From: Symsagittifera roscoffensis
Taxonomy: Eukaryota > Xenacoelomorpha > Acoela > Convolutidae
Length of the DNA: 64,000 bases
Assembly (NCBI RefSeq): GCF_963678635.1
Contig: NC_087067.1
Location: 57,638,388-57,702,387 of the forward strand
Direction of reading: 5' to 3'
In this document: piece by piece, positions 9,811-21,792 of the stretch
Layout: each line of letters opens with the position of its first letter
How positions within the stretch are numbered: position 1 is the first letter of the stretch
Notes under the pieces: model-generated
Databases searched by the model: none
What the model was told of the DNA's origin: nothing
The model's input: the letters and a program-made list of their open reading frames with translations, nothing else
Program-made: the position numbers and the translations under genes

Positions 9811-10613
9811 GTAGTTATATCGTAGAGTTGGTCTCTTCAGCCTCGTTCAACGTGTATCCCGATAATTCGCTAGCGTCGTTTACAAACTTTTTACCGGATC
9901 AACTTGAATTTGAAGGGGAATGGGAAGTGGCCTTACTAGAAATTTCTTATCCAGCCGTGTATAACAACGTGAGCAATGGAACGTTTTGGTACAGAAATGC
10001 AGATGATTGGTCCAAAAGTAAAGTATTTGGGAAATCTTTTGATTACGGAAAAATTAAAGAATTCCATATAGAACCTGGATTCTATTCATCTGTGGACGAA
10101 ATTTTGATTTCCATGAATTCTGTTTTGAAAAAGTTAATAAAAATCAATCAAAATAATTTGAAATGGGAACTAAACCCAATTTCCCGCAAATTACAAATCA
10201 AGTTACCAAATCGATCATGCGGAATTTATTTTGGAAGCAGCGATCTACGGACAACCACGGGTTTTGATTCAGACTTCTATGATTATCCTGAATCTCAAAA
10301 TGCTCCTTATCCAATTGACATACAAAGAATTCACTCAGTTTTGGTTTACACGGACATTGTCGAATACTCTGTGCTCGGAGACACTAAAGTTCCAATACTG
10401 AGATATTTTCCGTTCGAACAGAAGATTTCAAGAGAAAGTTTATCTGTTACTAAAACGACTAATTACTACAGCTTTGATATTTTGCAATTCCGAAAACTTT
10501 TACGTAACTCATTTCACTCAATTAAAATTGAGCTTCGCGCACCCACAGGAGAATTAATACCTTTCATCTCGAATGGTTGCCCCAGGGTTACGCTACTAAT
10601 TCGGAAACAGTAA
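9807..10613 (+). CDS. Penton-like minor capsid protein, 268 aa, open
   Basis: ATG at 9807 overlaps the integrase stop. The N-terminus (SSASFNVYPDNSLASFTN, then GEWEVALLEISYP) is the pattern of the Polinton minor capsid protein family, in which an N-terminal strand-rich domain leads into a jelly-roll fold. Length fits a single jelly-roll penton. C-terminus ends in a strand RVTLLIRKQ, as expected for the family. No lesion seen, and the 20596 copy is identical in length. In the right-hand copies (38489, 51212) a 4-bp deletion alters the last residues. Confidence 0.6.
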   Translation: MSSYIVELVSSASFNVYPDNSLASFTNFLPDQLEFEGEWEVALLEISYPAVYNNVSNGTFWYRNADDWSKSKVFGKSFDYGKIKEFHIEPGFYSSVDEILISMNSVLKKLIKINQNNLKWELNPISRKLQIKLPNRSCGIYFGSSDLRTTTGFDSDFYDYPESQNAPYPIDIQRIHSVLVYTDIVEYSVLGDTKVPILRYFPFEQKISRESLSVTKTTNYYSFDILQFRKLLRNSFHSIKIELRAPTGELIPFISNGCPRVTLLIRKQ

Positions 10614-10648
10614 TTCAAATTCATTTAATTCTTTTTCTTTCACAAAAA

Positions 10649-11002
10649 ATGGATGCACGGACTTCATTACCATATTTTAAAGGAGTACCACGACAGAGAG
10701 GTCGTGGATTGAGATCGTTGGCTGGGACAGTGGTTAGTACCGCTTTCCCAATTTTGAAAAAATATTATGTTCCTGCTGCTAAAAGAATTGGAAGAGATTT
10801 ATTTGAAACGGGAGCATCCGAAGTGGGGAATGTCTTATCAGGAAAAACTAACATAAAAAAGCGGTAAAACGGACAGCGAGGGAAACAATTAGAAAGCAAA
10901 CAGGAGGTGGGAAAAATTCAAAAAGAAAAAACGAAAACCAGTTAAAATAAAGAAAAAGATTGAAAACAGTCGGACTGATTTTTTCAGAAACTTAAAGAAT
11001 AA
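10649..11002 (+). pseudogene. Small basic core-like protein (adenovirus pVII/pX-like layout), broken
   Basis: The first ATG in the better-supported frame is 10649. It reads SLPYFKGVPRQRGRGL, an Ala/Val/Pro-rich helix, then FETGASEVGNVLSGKTNIKKR and a stop at 10865. One frame over, a Lys/Arg-rich tail continues nearly to the capsid ATG, with a further TAA near 10948. The layout of a glycine/arginine start, amphipathic helix and basic tail resembles small core proteins of Polinton-like elements and adenoviruses. In R1 the tail is open to 38163, indicating an original length near 118 residues. Probable DNA-binding or membrane-active virion protein; inferred. Confidence 0.5.
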
Positions 11003-11003
11003 A

Positions 11004-12051
11004 ATGCTATCCTTCCATGAAAGTGCATCTCATTCCTCCTTGGAACTCTTTGACAAAATTTCACTTTTGGAACATGTTCAATGGTCCAACATTCAACAAA
11101 CTTTTCCTATCAACTCACTGAATGAAGCTAGTATCGAATTCCAGCTGGAAACAGATCGAAATATATTCCTGGATCTGCAAGAAATTGCTCTAAGTCTCAA
11201 ATTTTCCGTTCTTAAGGGGAATCGGAAGATAGAAGATACCGATGATGTCTTCCTAGTTAACAACTTTTTAAACTCGCTTTTCTCAAATGTTTAAGTATTT
11301 TTGAATAATGAGCAAGTGCATACCTCAAACGGTCTTTATCCTCACAAAGCATTCCTATCAAACGAGATATCAGGCACAAAAGGAAGAAAAGAAGCTATAA
11401 CTATTGGGCAAAGTTACACATATGAAGCAAACCCTAATGATAAAACTGCGCAAGTTTTTATTGATCGAAAAACGGAAACTCTTAGAGACGAAATTGAAGT
11501 GTACGGTCCACTTGCAGTTGATTTATTCACCTGTGGTAAATTACTTCTACCAAATGTTAATGTTCGAATAAGACTCATTCGATCACAACCTCAATTTTAT
11601 CTTTTCACTGATAGTACTGAAGAAATTCAAGTAAAAATTACAGCCGCATCTCTTTTCAGCAGACAGGTAGCTATCGATGAACACAAACTCCTGGAAATCA
11701 AGTCCAATATACGAAAACAACCAGCTGCTTACAACTACATAGAATCTGTCCCAAAAACATATATTATTCCCAAAGGGCAAAACCAATTCATTCAAGAGAA
11801 CATTTTCAATAATGGACCAATTCGATCCCTGGCAATAGCAACGCAAATTAATGGATCTTTTACTGGACAGAAGAAAGAGAACCCTTTCAACTATCGAAAA
11901 CTTGGTCTTCGAGAGCTTAAAATTGTTCGCGGAAATCAGATTGTAATCGAAATGAAGTGTGAAGACAACTTGAGACCATTTGTTGAAACCATGGAAGCGT
12001 TGAAATTCACGGATGATGGACCCGGAATTAATCTGAATCACTATGAAAATC
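11004..12051 (+). pseudogene. Major capsid-like protein (F54H12.2 type), stop at codon 97 and truncated
   Basis: Copy of the intact gene at 36914-38161. Codon 97 is TAA (11292-11294) where the intact copy has GAA. The frame then stays open to 12051, where it stops abruptly at a recombination junction after codon 349; a few residues of protein X sequence follow and end at 12062. About 66 C-terminal residues are absent. See the R1 entry for fold and motifs. Confidence 0.75.
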
Positions 12052-12744
12052 TAAAATACTAAGATTACATGCAGTTCTTCATGATGCGTCAGGTTATATG
12101 AAGGCACGTTACGAGACAGGAAAAGGGTACTGCTATGCATTACCGTTTCCAGACTTTTTAAATTGTTGCTTTTTCGGGCACGTGACAGGACTAGTTTACT
12201 GTTTGTACATTAAAACATTTTACCCTAAAATCTATCGTGAAGTTAAGTTGTAAGGATATGAGTTCAATCGTTGTTGTAGATGTTGAGTTATTCACAAATG
12301 GAGTGGTGAAAGAAATTGGGATTTAAAAAAATGGAGCAGCTATTGGTTTGTCATTTCTCCAACCTTATATTATGAACTTTTTATCCGATAAAGAAAAGAG
12401 ACAAGGTGCTTGGTTGACAAACAATGTCCACAACATCGAATGGAACTCAGGAGAGATTCCTTATCATCACTTACAGGAAACGTTGGATATAGTGACAAAC
12501 TCTGATTCGATCAATTTTTTTACGAACCCCAATGGATCAACAAACAACTATTACGTTCGCATAATATCAGACTGTGTTGGGTGGAATGCACAAAAAGCAC
12601 CTGCTGATAGCAAATTTTTTTTCAAAAGGTATCGAGAAGTGTAAGCTCTTGGAATCAATATTCAACAGAAAATTCTACGATATTGCAGACTACTGTTATC
12701 CAAAAATGATTGATGTTTTGATTGATCCTTTGAAATTGTGTAAA
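12052..12744 (+). pseudogene. 3' part of protein X plus truncated exonuclease gene (copy L2)
   Basis: Copy of 1259-1951. Protein X survives only from LRLHAVLHDASG to its stop at 12253. The exonuclease-like gene starts at 12258, has TAA at 12324-12326 (same mutation as in L0) and is cut at about 12744. Confidence 0.65.
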
Positions 12745-13197
12745 ATGCTCATTAATTTGAAAAGTCAAGCCACGGAACCTATAAAACATGAGTCTAAAAT
12801 ATTGACAATGCGCAGTACCTTTGAATGGATTTTACGGGGATGCAATTGGTTGATATTATTTACCTTTGCCCGTTTAGAACTGCCCTTTTTCATTTTGGGG
12901 GCGAGTGAACCACATGAGTACATGACTTGGTTCTCATGGAGACTCGGGTCATTGTCATGCACTTGCTTCACAACCGAATAGCTTGTAGGACCTGAAACAA
13001 ATAAAAACGCCTGCTTAGAACAATGAACAGCCTGCTTCGGGAATCACACAGTAACAACACTAAATCCTATAAAGCTGGTCCTATAATACTGTTTTTTTTG
13101 CACTTCAAAAAAGGAAGCCTACAGAACTTCAACATTTGTCGTGGCAACTTTTAACTAGAATTTTTTAGAATTGGGGTCATCAGAATGGAAAACGCAC
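12745..13197. other. Unassigned segment, copy of 1952-2404
   Basis: No gene recognised; tandem copy of the segment between the truncated exonuclease gene and host exon E. Confidence 0.5.
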
Positions 13198-14031
13198 CTT
13201 TTTCACGCCCGTCGTTTAGAATCGAATTTTCCTCTTGACTGGCAACTTGTCCGAGTCCTTTTTTCATTTCTGCCATCACACCTTCAACCCAGTCAGGATA
13301 AACGGAACGGAACTTTTTCAACGCGATAGCTGCGCCCTCTCGTACAGATGGAATATTGACGTTCAAGTTGTGATAGAAATTGTCTGCGATTTCATCTGCA
13401 GAGCTCATGCACTCGTCTGGAAAGGCTTCGACGAAGAAATCGGTCGCTACGCAGGCTGAATCTCTGACCGGCCAGCTATAGTACAAAAAAAGAAATGCTC
13501 AAAGAAATACAAGTCCTCGTTTTAGCAACGAGCATATTTGTCAAAAACAGATGCAATAATACATATTTTCTAAATCCGGTTCGGTTAACACACATAATCC
13601 AGATAAAAATATCATATAGATTTTTTGAATTAACTCTATCAGAAATCGTTCATACTTTCAAACGTTGACATAGACCTGGAAAACGTGTAACATTAAATTT
13701 TACCTGTCGTCATCGAAACAAATTAGCAGCAGCTCCAGCAAAGTGTTCACGTGGCCAACCAACACATCCTTGTCAATCTTAGTGACCAACTCTGTCACAC
13801 ACGCACACACAGCCTCCCTGGCCGCGTGATTCTCCGCTTCTGATTGGCTGACATAGAACTTGATGACGTCATTTATGTGTTCACAGACCACTTTACGACC
13901 GGTGTGTTCGAAAACTAGACGCCATGTTTCCTGAGAGTAGAGACTGACTCCCTCTGCTATGTAGTAGCGATTGAGACACATCGGAGGCAAAAGGGCCGGG
14001 AGCAAGTTATACAAGTTGTCGCGAGTATGAG
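13198..14031 (-). pseudogene. HEAT-repeat host gene, exons D and E (tandem copy)
   Basis: Exon D 14031-13704 and exon E 13475-13198, with the same splice signals and open frames as the copy at 2405-3238. No coding difference was noticed. Confidence 0.7.
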
Positions 14032-14320
14032 CTGAGAAAGGAACCCAAGTTCTAGTTTTTAAAGGTAAATTAACCGTAATTATCGGAAATTACAAGTCAA
14101 CAAAGAATAACGAACTGCCATAAATTTCGGTATTTAAAAGTAGAATTCAATGTCATAAAATACGAAAAATGAAAACAATGAAAGTCAACTTTAAAATGGC
14201 GCCTGAACAGTTTGAACTTTGTTTCAATCTTTCAATTTTCATCTTTTTTCACACACTGTTCTTCGTTCACCAGAAAACTCATTAGTTATGACCTTGGTTT
14301 TTTCTCACTAAGAACTCTAG
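14032..14320. other. Spacer between exon D and PIWI fragment, tandem copy
   Basis: AT-rich, no gene; copy of 3239-3527. Confidence 0.5.
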
Positions 14321-14485
14321 CGAGAACATCCCTCTTCTCGCTTTGTAGTGAATGAAAACTCTAGCTTTCCATTCGGGTCCGTGGCAGGAACAAACGGAAC
14401 TGGGAACGGAAACGGCGACACAGCGGGCCTAACTGATAGAATGGCGAACATGGCTGTGACAGGCGGTGGAGATAGACGCCAAAGA
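14321..14485 (+). pseudogene. PIWI N-terminal exon, short fragment (tandem copy)
   Basis: Same as 3528-3692. One base differs (GGC for GGG codon in the GGGDRRQR segment, near 14463), which here agrees with the long copies at 59 kb. Confidence 0.55.
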
Positions 14486-16669
14486 ACCGAATGCAAATAA
14501 TGATGGAGAAGGGCAGAGCGAGAAGATATTGGAGCAGGAACAAGTTCTATCGATATTGGAGCGACTAAATTGTAGTTTTTTTTCGAGAGTAACACGAATA
14601 TAACCTTTTTGAATCGATTGAAAATGTTTTCATATCGTTTCTTGTCCAAAAAAATTCGGGAATTTTGGATTTTTTTGCTTAAAAATAAAAAGCAAAAAAA
14701 CTGCTTTTTTTCCCCTTTTTTGTGTTGATTTCAAGAAAAACGGTTTACCACAACCTACTGACCCAAACAACACTCGAAAATTCTCTATAGATTTAACTCA
14801 ATTTTGAATAGATTTTTTTTGCCCTAAAAAGATACAAATTAGCCCCAACCAACATTTTTTGAAACTACCGACTAAGTAATAGCTGCTCCGACCCTCTCTT
14901 TCTTGAAAAATTTTTTTAAGGCAACCTCATCTAAACCAATCTAAATTCAAAAATTTCCAGTTGAAATCGAGCATTGAGCTCACAAAAAGGCTTTCAAAAG
15001 CATTATCTTCCAAAAAACTACTGTGCAAGTAGCAAGATCTGTCTTCTAGCTGCGCCTTGTTATACTTTTCAACGTTTTTGATTTTTTTTTGTTTCGCAGT
15101 GATTAAAAACTAAACGTTACTAAAAAAATTGTGGGATTAAGATTTTTTTTTATCTTAGGTCGCATATATGAATGTTTCTAACCTTTTACAATACCTAATA
15201 CTATCTGTGGGGATTTTGGTGACTAATAAAAGTCCACATCCGCAAAATGTTTGATAACTGCTTTTTGGTTTTTTTTCTATTGCTAAAACACCAAAGTAGG
15301 AGTTAGACCGAACTTGGTTCCCAAAATCGCACTTGTCCTAAAATATCATTCAATTGATTTTAGAGAAAAACAAATTACCTTAAATTGAAATTTTTTTCAA
15401 GAGTAACACGAATATAACCTTTTTGAATCGATTGAAAATGTTTTCATATTGTTTCTTGTCCAAAAAAAGTCGGGTGGATTTTTTTTGCTTAAAAATAAAA
15501 AGCAAAAAACTGCATTTTTTTTCTATTTTTTTTGTGTTGATTTCAAGAAAAACAGTTTACCAAAACCTACTGGCCCTAACAATACTCGAAGGTTATTTAG
15601 AGATTAAACTCCACTGAATTGATGCACTTTGAAGCACTGTTTTGAAAAACTAGGGTTAACCCCAAAAATTACCAAAAACCCCAAAAATTACCAATTTTGA
15701 ATAGGTTTTTTTGCCCTTAAAAGATACAAATTAGCCCCAATCAATATTCCATTGCAGTTGATTGTTGTTGTTGCCTTATATTGATTTTGATCGCTTGACT
15801 TTGTGCCTCCAAAAGCTTTAGTTGTGCTACAAGCTGTCTACAATTGATCATACTACTTTGGAAATAGGTGCGTTTTTGAAAAAAAAAATGGGTTTAAGCC
15901 CAATTCCATATTTTTGGCCAAAAAATAAAACTAAATTCATTTTTATGACAAACTATGATTTTTCGGATGCTATTGGACATACTTTGAGAATTGTGAGCAT
16001 CATTTGAAGTATTTTACTTTATTTTGGGTATGGGTGCGTTTTTGGAAAAAATTGGGTTTAACCCAAATTCCAGGTTTTTGGCCTTAAAATGAGCATAATT
16101 TTGTTGTTTTGGCAAACTCTTGCTTCTCTGATGCTATTAGACCTTTTTTCGATATTCTGGGATAGACTTCCGCTGTTTTATACTAAATTGGGTCTAGGTG
16201 CGTTTTTGGAAAAAAATTGGGTTTAAGCCAAATTCAATGTTTTTGGCCTTAAAATGAGCTTAATTTTGTTGTTTTGGCAAACTCTTGCTTTTCTGATGCT
16301 ATTAGACCTTTTTTCGATGTTCTGGGATAGGTTTCCGCTGTTTTATACTAAATTGGGTCTAAGTGCGTTTTCGTAATTAAGAGCACTTTTTTGCCAAAAA
16401 ATTGGTTCAATTTCGATTTTCTAGACCCAAATTAGTTTTTTGGGTGTTACTTGCTTTTTTACAGTCCCAGACACTTTTTTTAGGCTTTTCTATCGTTTTT
16501 TCGTCGATTGCTAGGTCAAGGTGCGTTTTTGGAAACTAAGGTGCGTTTTTGTCCAACCATTTCGAGATTAAACAGAGCATTAACTTTTCAGATAAAGAAT
16601 ATACTGCGTTATTAAATTTTGTTCATTCTCATACGATTCCCGATTTAGAAATACATTAACCTTTAGAGA
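14486..16669. repeat. Left-end region of copy L3: direct repeats and 165-bp tandem repeats
   Basis: Tandem copy of 3693-5877. 14486-15620 corresponds to the diverged direct-repeat stretch and 15621-16669 to the subterminal region, with 165-bp units starting at about 15868, 16034 and 16198. No gene. Confidence 0.6.
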
Positions 16670-17072
16670 ATGAATACGAATCTATATAGAATAACTCAAA
16701 GAAAGCAGAAGATTTCAGCACAATATCCTCAAAACACGGTTAGAAAAAAAAAACTATTTCTTATCAGCTTGTCAGGAAATTGATGACTCGGTCTCATTGG
16801 ATGAAGAGTGTGTTTATGGAGGTATCATTGGGATTGGAAACTCCAAATTAGACTACTTTTTGAGTGTTTCTAAAATACTAAGATTACATGCAGTTCTTCA
16901 TGATGCGTCAGGTTATATGAAGGCACGTTACGAGACAGGAAAAGGGTACTGCTATGCATTACCGTTTCCAGACTTTTTAAATTGTTGCTTTTTCGGGCAC
17001 GTGACAGGACTAGTTTACTGTTTGTACATTAAAACATTTTACCCTAAAATCTATCGTGAAGTTAAGTTGTAA
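16670..17072 (+). pseudogene. Protein X copy L3, frameshifted
   Basis: Same A10 frameshift as at 5878; otherwise unchanged. Confidence 0.6.
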
Positions 17073-17076
17073 GGAT

Positions 17077-17689
17077 ATGAGTTCAATCGTTGTTGTAGAT
17101 GTTGAGTTATTCACAAATGGAGTGGTTAAAGAAATTGGGATTTACAAAAATAGAGCAGCTATTGGTTTGTCATTTCTCCAACCTTATATTATGAACTTTT
17201 TATCCGATAAAGAAAAGAGACAAGGTGCTTGGTTGACAAACAATGTCCACAACATCGAATGGAACTCAGGAGAGATTCCTTATCATCACTTACAGGAAAC
17301 GTTGGATATAGTGACAAACTCTGATTCGATCAATTTTTTTACGAACCCCAATGGATCAACAAACAACTATTACGTTCGCATAATATCAGACTGTGTTGGG
17401 TGGAATGCACAAAAAGCACCTGCTGATAGCAAATTTTTTTTCAAAAGGTATCGAGAAGTGTAAGCTCTTGGAATCAATATTCAACAGAAAATTCTACGAT
17501 ATTGCAGACTACGGTTATCCAAAAATGATTGATGTTTTGATTGATCCTTCGAAATTGTGTAAATGTGACTCCTACTTGGAAAAACATGCCAAAGTCAACA
17601 CTCATTGTGCACAGAAAAAAGCTTTCTTTATGGGGACATGGTTACAGAAGCATGTAGAGGATAATTGGTTCAAACTCAATCTTTTTTAA
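17077..17689 (+). pseudogene. DEDD-like exonuclease domain protein, copy L3, frameshifted
   Basis: As at 6285: codon 23 is TAC, so no early stop, and the T8 run (17434-17441) again separates the frames. One substitution near 17151 (GGA to AGA, Gly to Arg in YKNGAAIG). Confidence 0.45.
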
Positions 17690-18027
17690 TGATTCAAGTT
17701 TGTATTTGTTTTGATCATCATTATTCATTTTTTTCAAAAATTATTGATTTATTAGTGGAACAAATGACGGATTCAACTGATGCGATCACTGCATCTACAT
17801 TAGTTTTCGATGAACAAAATGGTGAAAGAATTCCTAGGACAATATGTTCTCAGGAATGTTCTCTCTCTTTTTTGTTCTTTTCTTTTCAAGTTATAGTGAT
17901 TCTAATTCTTGTTTTGACAAATGTATTTCGAATTATTCTGGCTAACACATGTGAGGAATCATCTGTTTGGGTAGCAATTTTATCAAGTTGTGTCGGTTAC
18001 GTTTTACCATCTCCCCGTCCAGGATAA
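17689..18027 (+). CDS. Small membrane protein, copy L3
   Basis: Identical reading to the gene at 6897: overlap with the upstream stop, one strong transmembrane segment, VGYVLPSP tail. Confidence 0.5.
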   Translation: MIQVCICFDHHYSFFSKIIDLLVEQMTDSTDAITASTLVFDEQNGERIPRTICSQECSLSFLFFSFQVIVILILVLTNVFRIILANTCEESSVWVAILSSCVGYVLPSPRPG

Positions 18028-18226
18028 ATTCCACCTTCAAAACTATAACACGAGCGCTGGGGTCATGCGCGTCGTTGTGAAACTAACTACGGCGTAGTCA
18101 AATTAACAACGCTGCGGCGGCGGCGGCGGTTTTAAGTTAACAACGGAGGTTCCGGTAATTTTCAACTTAGCGTAGGATTGCCTAATCATTTCAGAATTAA
18201 ATGTTTTCATTATTAGTCTAGAAAAA
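18028..18226. other. GC-rich intergenic segment with (CGG)5
   Basis: Copy of 7236-7437, three bases shorter through loss or gain of one CGG. Confidence 0.45.
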
Positions 18227-18976
18227 ATGAATAAAATTATTTCAAGTAAGGAAAGAGTTTTCATGGCTTTAATTGGTCCTAGTGGTTCTGGGAAGAGTGT
18301 TTTAATCTACAATATGTTAAAAAATGGAACATTTTCTCCTCCTTTTGGAAAAATATTATATTTTTATCAGTACTATCAACCTCTTTATGATAAAATGCGA
18401 GAAGAAATTTCAGACTTGGAATTTATCATATGTATTGACTTGTATTGATTTGATGGAACAAATTATCTTCTAATTTTTGACGATTCCAGTGAAGAATTAT
18501 TTAAATCGAAAGAATTTGACAAGCTGGCAACAGCAGGAAGACATAGAAAACTTAATTGTATTTATATCAAACACAATCTTTTCCATAATACACCTACAGG
18601 TCGCGATGCAGAGCTTCAAAACACTCATCTAGTCTTATTCAAATCTCCTCGAGATGTAAATCAAATTAGTGCTCTGGCTAGACAGTTAGGATTAGGTAAA
18701 GAGTTAGTTAAGTGGTATCATGAGGCGACAGCTGAAAGCTATGGTCATTTAATGATTGACTTATGTCCAAGAACTCCTGATTCGATAAGATACTGTACAG
18801 AGTGTACTTCATTCCCTTCAAAATTTTTTCTACCGAGCAGTAAGACTCGGATAACAGATATCAATGATAAATCAACAGAACTATTTTACTCTGAAGCTTA
18901 TTCAAGAATTCAACCCATCTCTACAAAAAATTGTCCTCCAAAATTGTTCCAAAGAACTTCTCAGACTTCTTTGTGA
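18227..18976 (+). pseudogene. Packaging ATPase, copy L3, in-frame TGA
   Basis: Same gene and same TGA (18446-18448) as at 7438; both Walker motifs are in one frame. Confidence 0.85.
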
Positions 18977-19181
18977 GTGTGCTGTCAATTTGGTCAAGGG
19001 AAACTTCGGAAACATTAAAAAGAAGGACATCAAGAAATTTGCAGGAGTTTTAAAGAGAATCATTTCAAAAAAGACCTCCCAAAAAGAAAAAAAAATTCTT
19101 TTGGCATCACCTAAAGGGTTACAGCTGAGCAACCTATTGACACGTATAACCATTGAAAAATTCCAATCACAAGTTGAGTGA
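18864..19181 (+). CDS. Small basic Polinton protein with KGN motif, copy L3
   Basis: Same as 8075-8392; open, overlaps the ATPase 3' end and abuts the next ATG. Confidence 0.5.
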   Translation: MINQQNYFTLKLIQEFNPSLQKIVLQNCSKELLRLLCECAVNLVKGNFGNIKKKDIKKFAGVLKRIISKKTSQKEKKILLASPKGLQLSNLLTRITIEKFQSQVE

Positions 19182-19677
19182 ATGGGAAAAGAAACCCATA
19201 AGTTTGTTCTTATACCCTTTTTTCTATGGGATCAATTTAACTCTCATCAAAAAGCAGGAGAGAGCACATATTCATTTCCAGACGACGGTTTTTTTCAAAC
19301 AACACTGAAACCGAATCAGATAAAAAAACCAATAAAAGAAATTGAGAAGCTTCCAAGGGAAATATTGTCGGGAAAAACTGAAGAGGTGAAGCAAAAACTA
19401 TTATCATTTATTGGGAGCGATCATAACAAGAAAAAAAATTTTAAACGCTCTCTTTGAATCTCCACAAATCAAAATTTCAGCGAATTTGACAATAATTGTA
19501 GATAATGTTGATACGCAAATAAACGTAGCCACATTCATCAACTCGATACGCGGAAAAAAAGCTCGGATATCTGATTTACACTACGTTATTCTTAAAGCCA
19601 TCAGTTTAACTACTTCATTAGTGAATAATCCACATGTCGAACAACAACAGGGTTCCTGGCTTCCCTACTCTTTCTGA
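19182..19677 (+). pseudogene. Conserved Polinton protein of unknown function, copy L3
   Basis: Same as 8393-8888 with the same A8 frameshift (19431-19438). The inverted copies R1 and R2 resume similarity within this gene, at about 19477. Confidence 0.5.
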
Positions 19678-20599
19678 GAAGCTGAAACTGACAAAACTGT
19701 ACAGGAAAGGTGAGGCATCCTATGGTTCAGTTCATAATTTAGCTCGGTTAAGTAAAATACCAATAAGAAAGGTTAGGTTGTTTCTGGAAGGAAAAAGTGC
19801 TGATACCCAGTTTAAACAAATGAAAAGAAAACATCCTCGTCTTCCGGTTCAATGCAGATATAAAAACGAAATTTGGTGTATGGATTTAGCTCAAGTAGAT
19901 AAACTTGCTGAATTCAACTCCGGTGTAAAATATCTGATGATTATAGTTGATTCGTTCAAGGTTTGTAAGAGTGGGTACAATGCGAAACAAAAACACTGAG
20001 AGTGCAAAAGCTTGCTTTATTAGTCTATGTTCTCAGAAAAATGACCTTACTTTTTCGAAAAAACTATGGATTGATAGTGGTAAAGAGTTTTTGGCAGATT
20101 TTAAAAACTTTTGCGAAGATGCTGGAATAACAGTATATCACATTCATACAGAGAAAAAGGCTCTTTACGCGGAAAGATATATTCAATCCCTCAAAAATAT
20201 AATGTATAGATATATGGAAGATAAGGATACTTTAAAGTACGTTCCAGCTATCCCAAACTTTGCCAAAACCCTCAACTCTAGATTAAACACGACTACTGGA
20301 CTGGCTCCGGAAAAAGTGGAAAACAAACACTTTTTACAGGTTCTTTACAATGGGAAAAATGAAAAAGCTTAAAATACAGAAACCTAAATTTGAATTGGGT
20401 GACAAAGTAAGACTAGCATATGATGATTTTTCTTTCCGCAAAGGGTACAAGCCTCAGTTTACCGACAGAATTTACACAGTGGAAAAAAATAAGTACAGAT
20501 CGTCCAATCGTAACATTTAAAATAAAGGACTCGGAGAACAAAATTCTGGACGGTCGTTATTACGAACAAGAGTTGCAAAAAGTAAACATTCGACAATGA
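19634..20599 (+). pseudogene. DDE integrase, copy L3, broken
   Basis: Same order of motifs and same frame breaks as the 8845 copy. Coding differences include Ser to Gly at residue 26 and Tyr to Asp at residue 57 and a Gln to Glu near the end of the second frame. Confidence 0.85.
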
Positions 20600-21402
20600 G
20601 TAGTTATATCGTAGAGTTGGTCTCTTCAGCCTCGTTCAACGTGTATCCCGATAATTCGCTAGCGTCGTTTACAAACTTTTTACCGGATCAACTTGAATTT
20701 GAAGGGGAATGGGAAGTGGCCTTACTAGAAATTTCTTATCCAGCCGTGTATAACAACGTGAGCAATGGAACGTTTTGGTACAGAAATGCAGATGATTGGT
20801 CCAAAAGTAAAGTATTTGGGAAATCTTTTGATTACGGAAAAATTAAAGAATTCCATATAGAACCTGGATTCTATTCATCTGTGGACGAAATTTTGATTTC
20901 CATGAATTCTGTTTTGAAAAAGTTAATAAAAATCAATCAAAATAATTTGAAATGGGAACTAAACCCAATTTCCCGCAAATTACAAATCAAGTTACCAAAT
21001 CGATCATGCGGAATTTATTTTGGAAGCAGCGATCTACGGACAACCACGGGTTTTGATTCAGACTTCTATGATTATCCTGAATCTCAAAATGCTCCTTATC
21101 CAATTGACATACAAAGAATTCACTCAGTTTTGGTTTACACGGACATTGTCGAATACTCTGTGCTCGGAGACACTAAAGTTCCAATACTGAGATATTTTCC
21201 GTTCGAACAGAAGATTTCAAGAGAAAGTTTATCTGTTACTAAAACGACTAATTACTACAGCTTTGATATTTTGCAATTCCGAAAACTTTTACGTAACTCA
21301 TTTCACTCAATTAAAATTGAGCTTCGCGCACCCACAGGAGAATTAATACCTTTCATCTCGAATGGTTGCCCCAGGGTTACGCTACTAATTCGGAAACAGT
21401 AA
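20596..21402 (+). CDS. Penton-like minor capsid protein, copy L3, open
   Basis: 268 residues, same reading as the gene at 9807; ATG overlaps the integrase stop. Confidence 0.6.
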   Translation: MSSYIVELVSSASFNVYPDNSLASFTNFLPDQLEFEGEWEVALLEISYPAVYNNVSNGTFWYRNADDWSKSKVFGKSFDYGKIKEFHIEPGFYSSVDEILISMNSVLKKLIKINQNNLKWELNPISRKLQIKLPNRSCGIYFGSSDLRTTTGFDSDFYDYPESQNAPYPIDIQRIHSVLVYTDIVEYSVLGDTKVPILRYFPFEQKISRESLSVTKTTNYYSFDILQFRKLLRNSFHSIKIELRAPTGELIPFISNGCPRVTLLIRKQ

Positions 21403-21437
21403 TTCAAATTCATTTAATTCTTTTTCTTTCACAAAAA

Positions 21438-21791
21438 ATGGATGCACGGACTTCATTACCATATTTTAAAGGAGTACCACGACAGAGAGGTCGTGGATTG
21501 GGATCGTTGGCTGGGACAGTGGTTAGTACCGCTTTCCCAATTTTGAAAAAATATTATGTTCCTGCTGCTAAAAGAATTGGAAGAGATTTATTTGAAACGG
21601 GAGCATCCGAAGTGGGGAATGTCTTATCAGGAAAAACTAACATAAAAAAGCGGTAAAACGGACAGCGAGGGAAACAATTAGAAAGCAAACAGGAGGTGGG
21701 AAAAATTCAAAAAGAAAAAACGAAAACCAGTTAAAATAAAGAAAAAGATTGAAAACAGTCGGACTGATTTTTTCAGAAACTTAAAGAATAA
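21438..21791 (+). pseudogene. Small basic core-like protein, copy L3, broken
   Basis: Same as 10649-11002 with an Arg to Gly change in RGRGLGS, which agrees with the right-hand copies. Stop at 21654-21656 and loss of the basic tail frame as in L1. Confidence 0.5.
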
Positions 21792-21792
21792 A

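Noticed and set aside
11583-12041. Open frame of 152 codons on the minus strand (also at 22372, 37124 and 49847)
   Set aside because: Antisense shadow of the major capsid gene in every copy.
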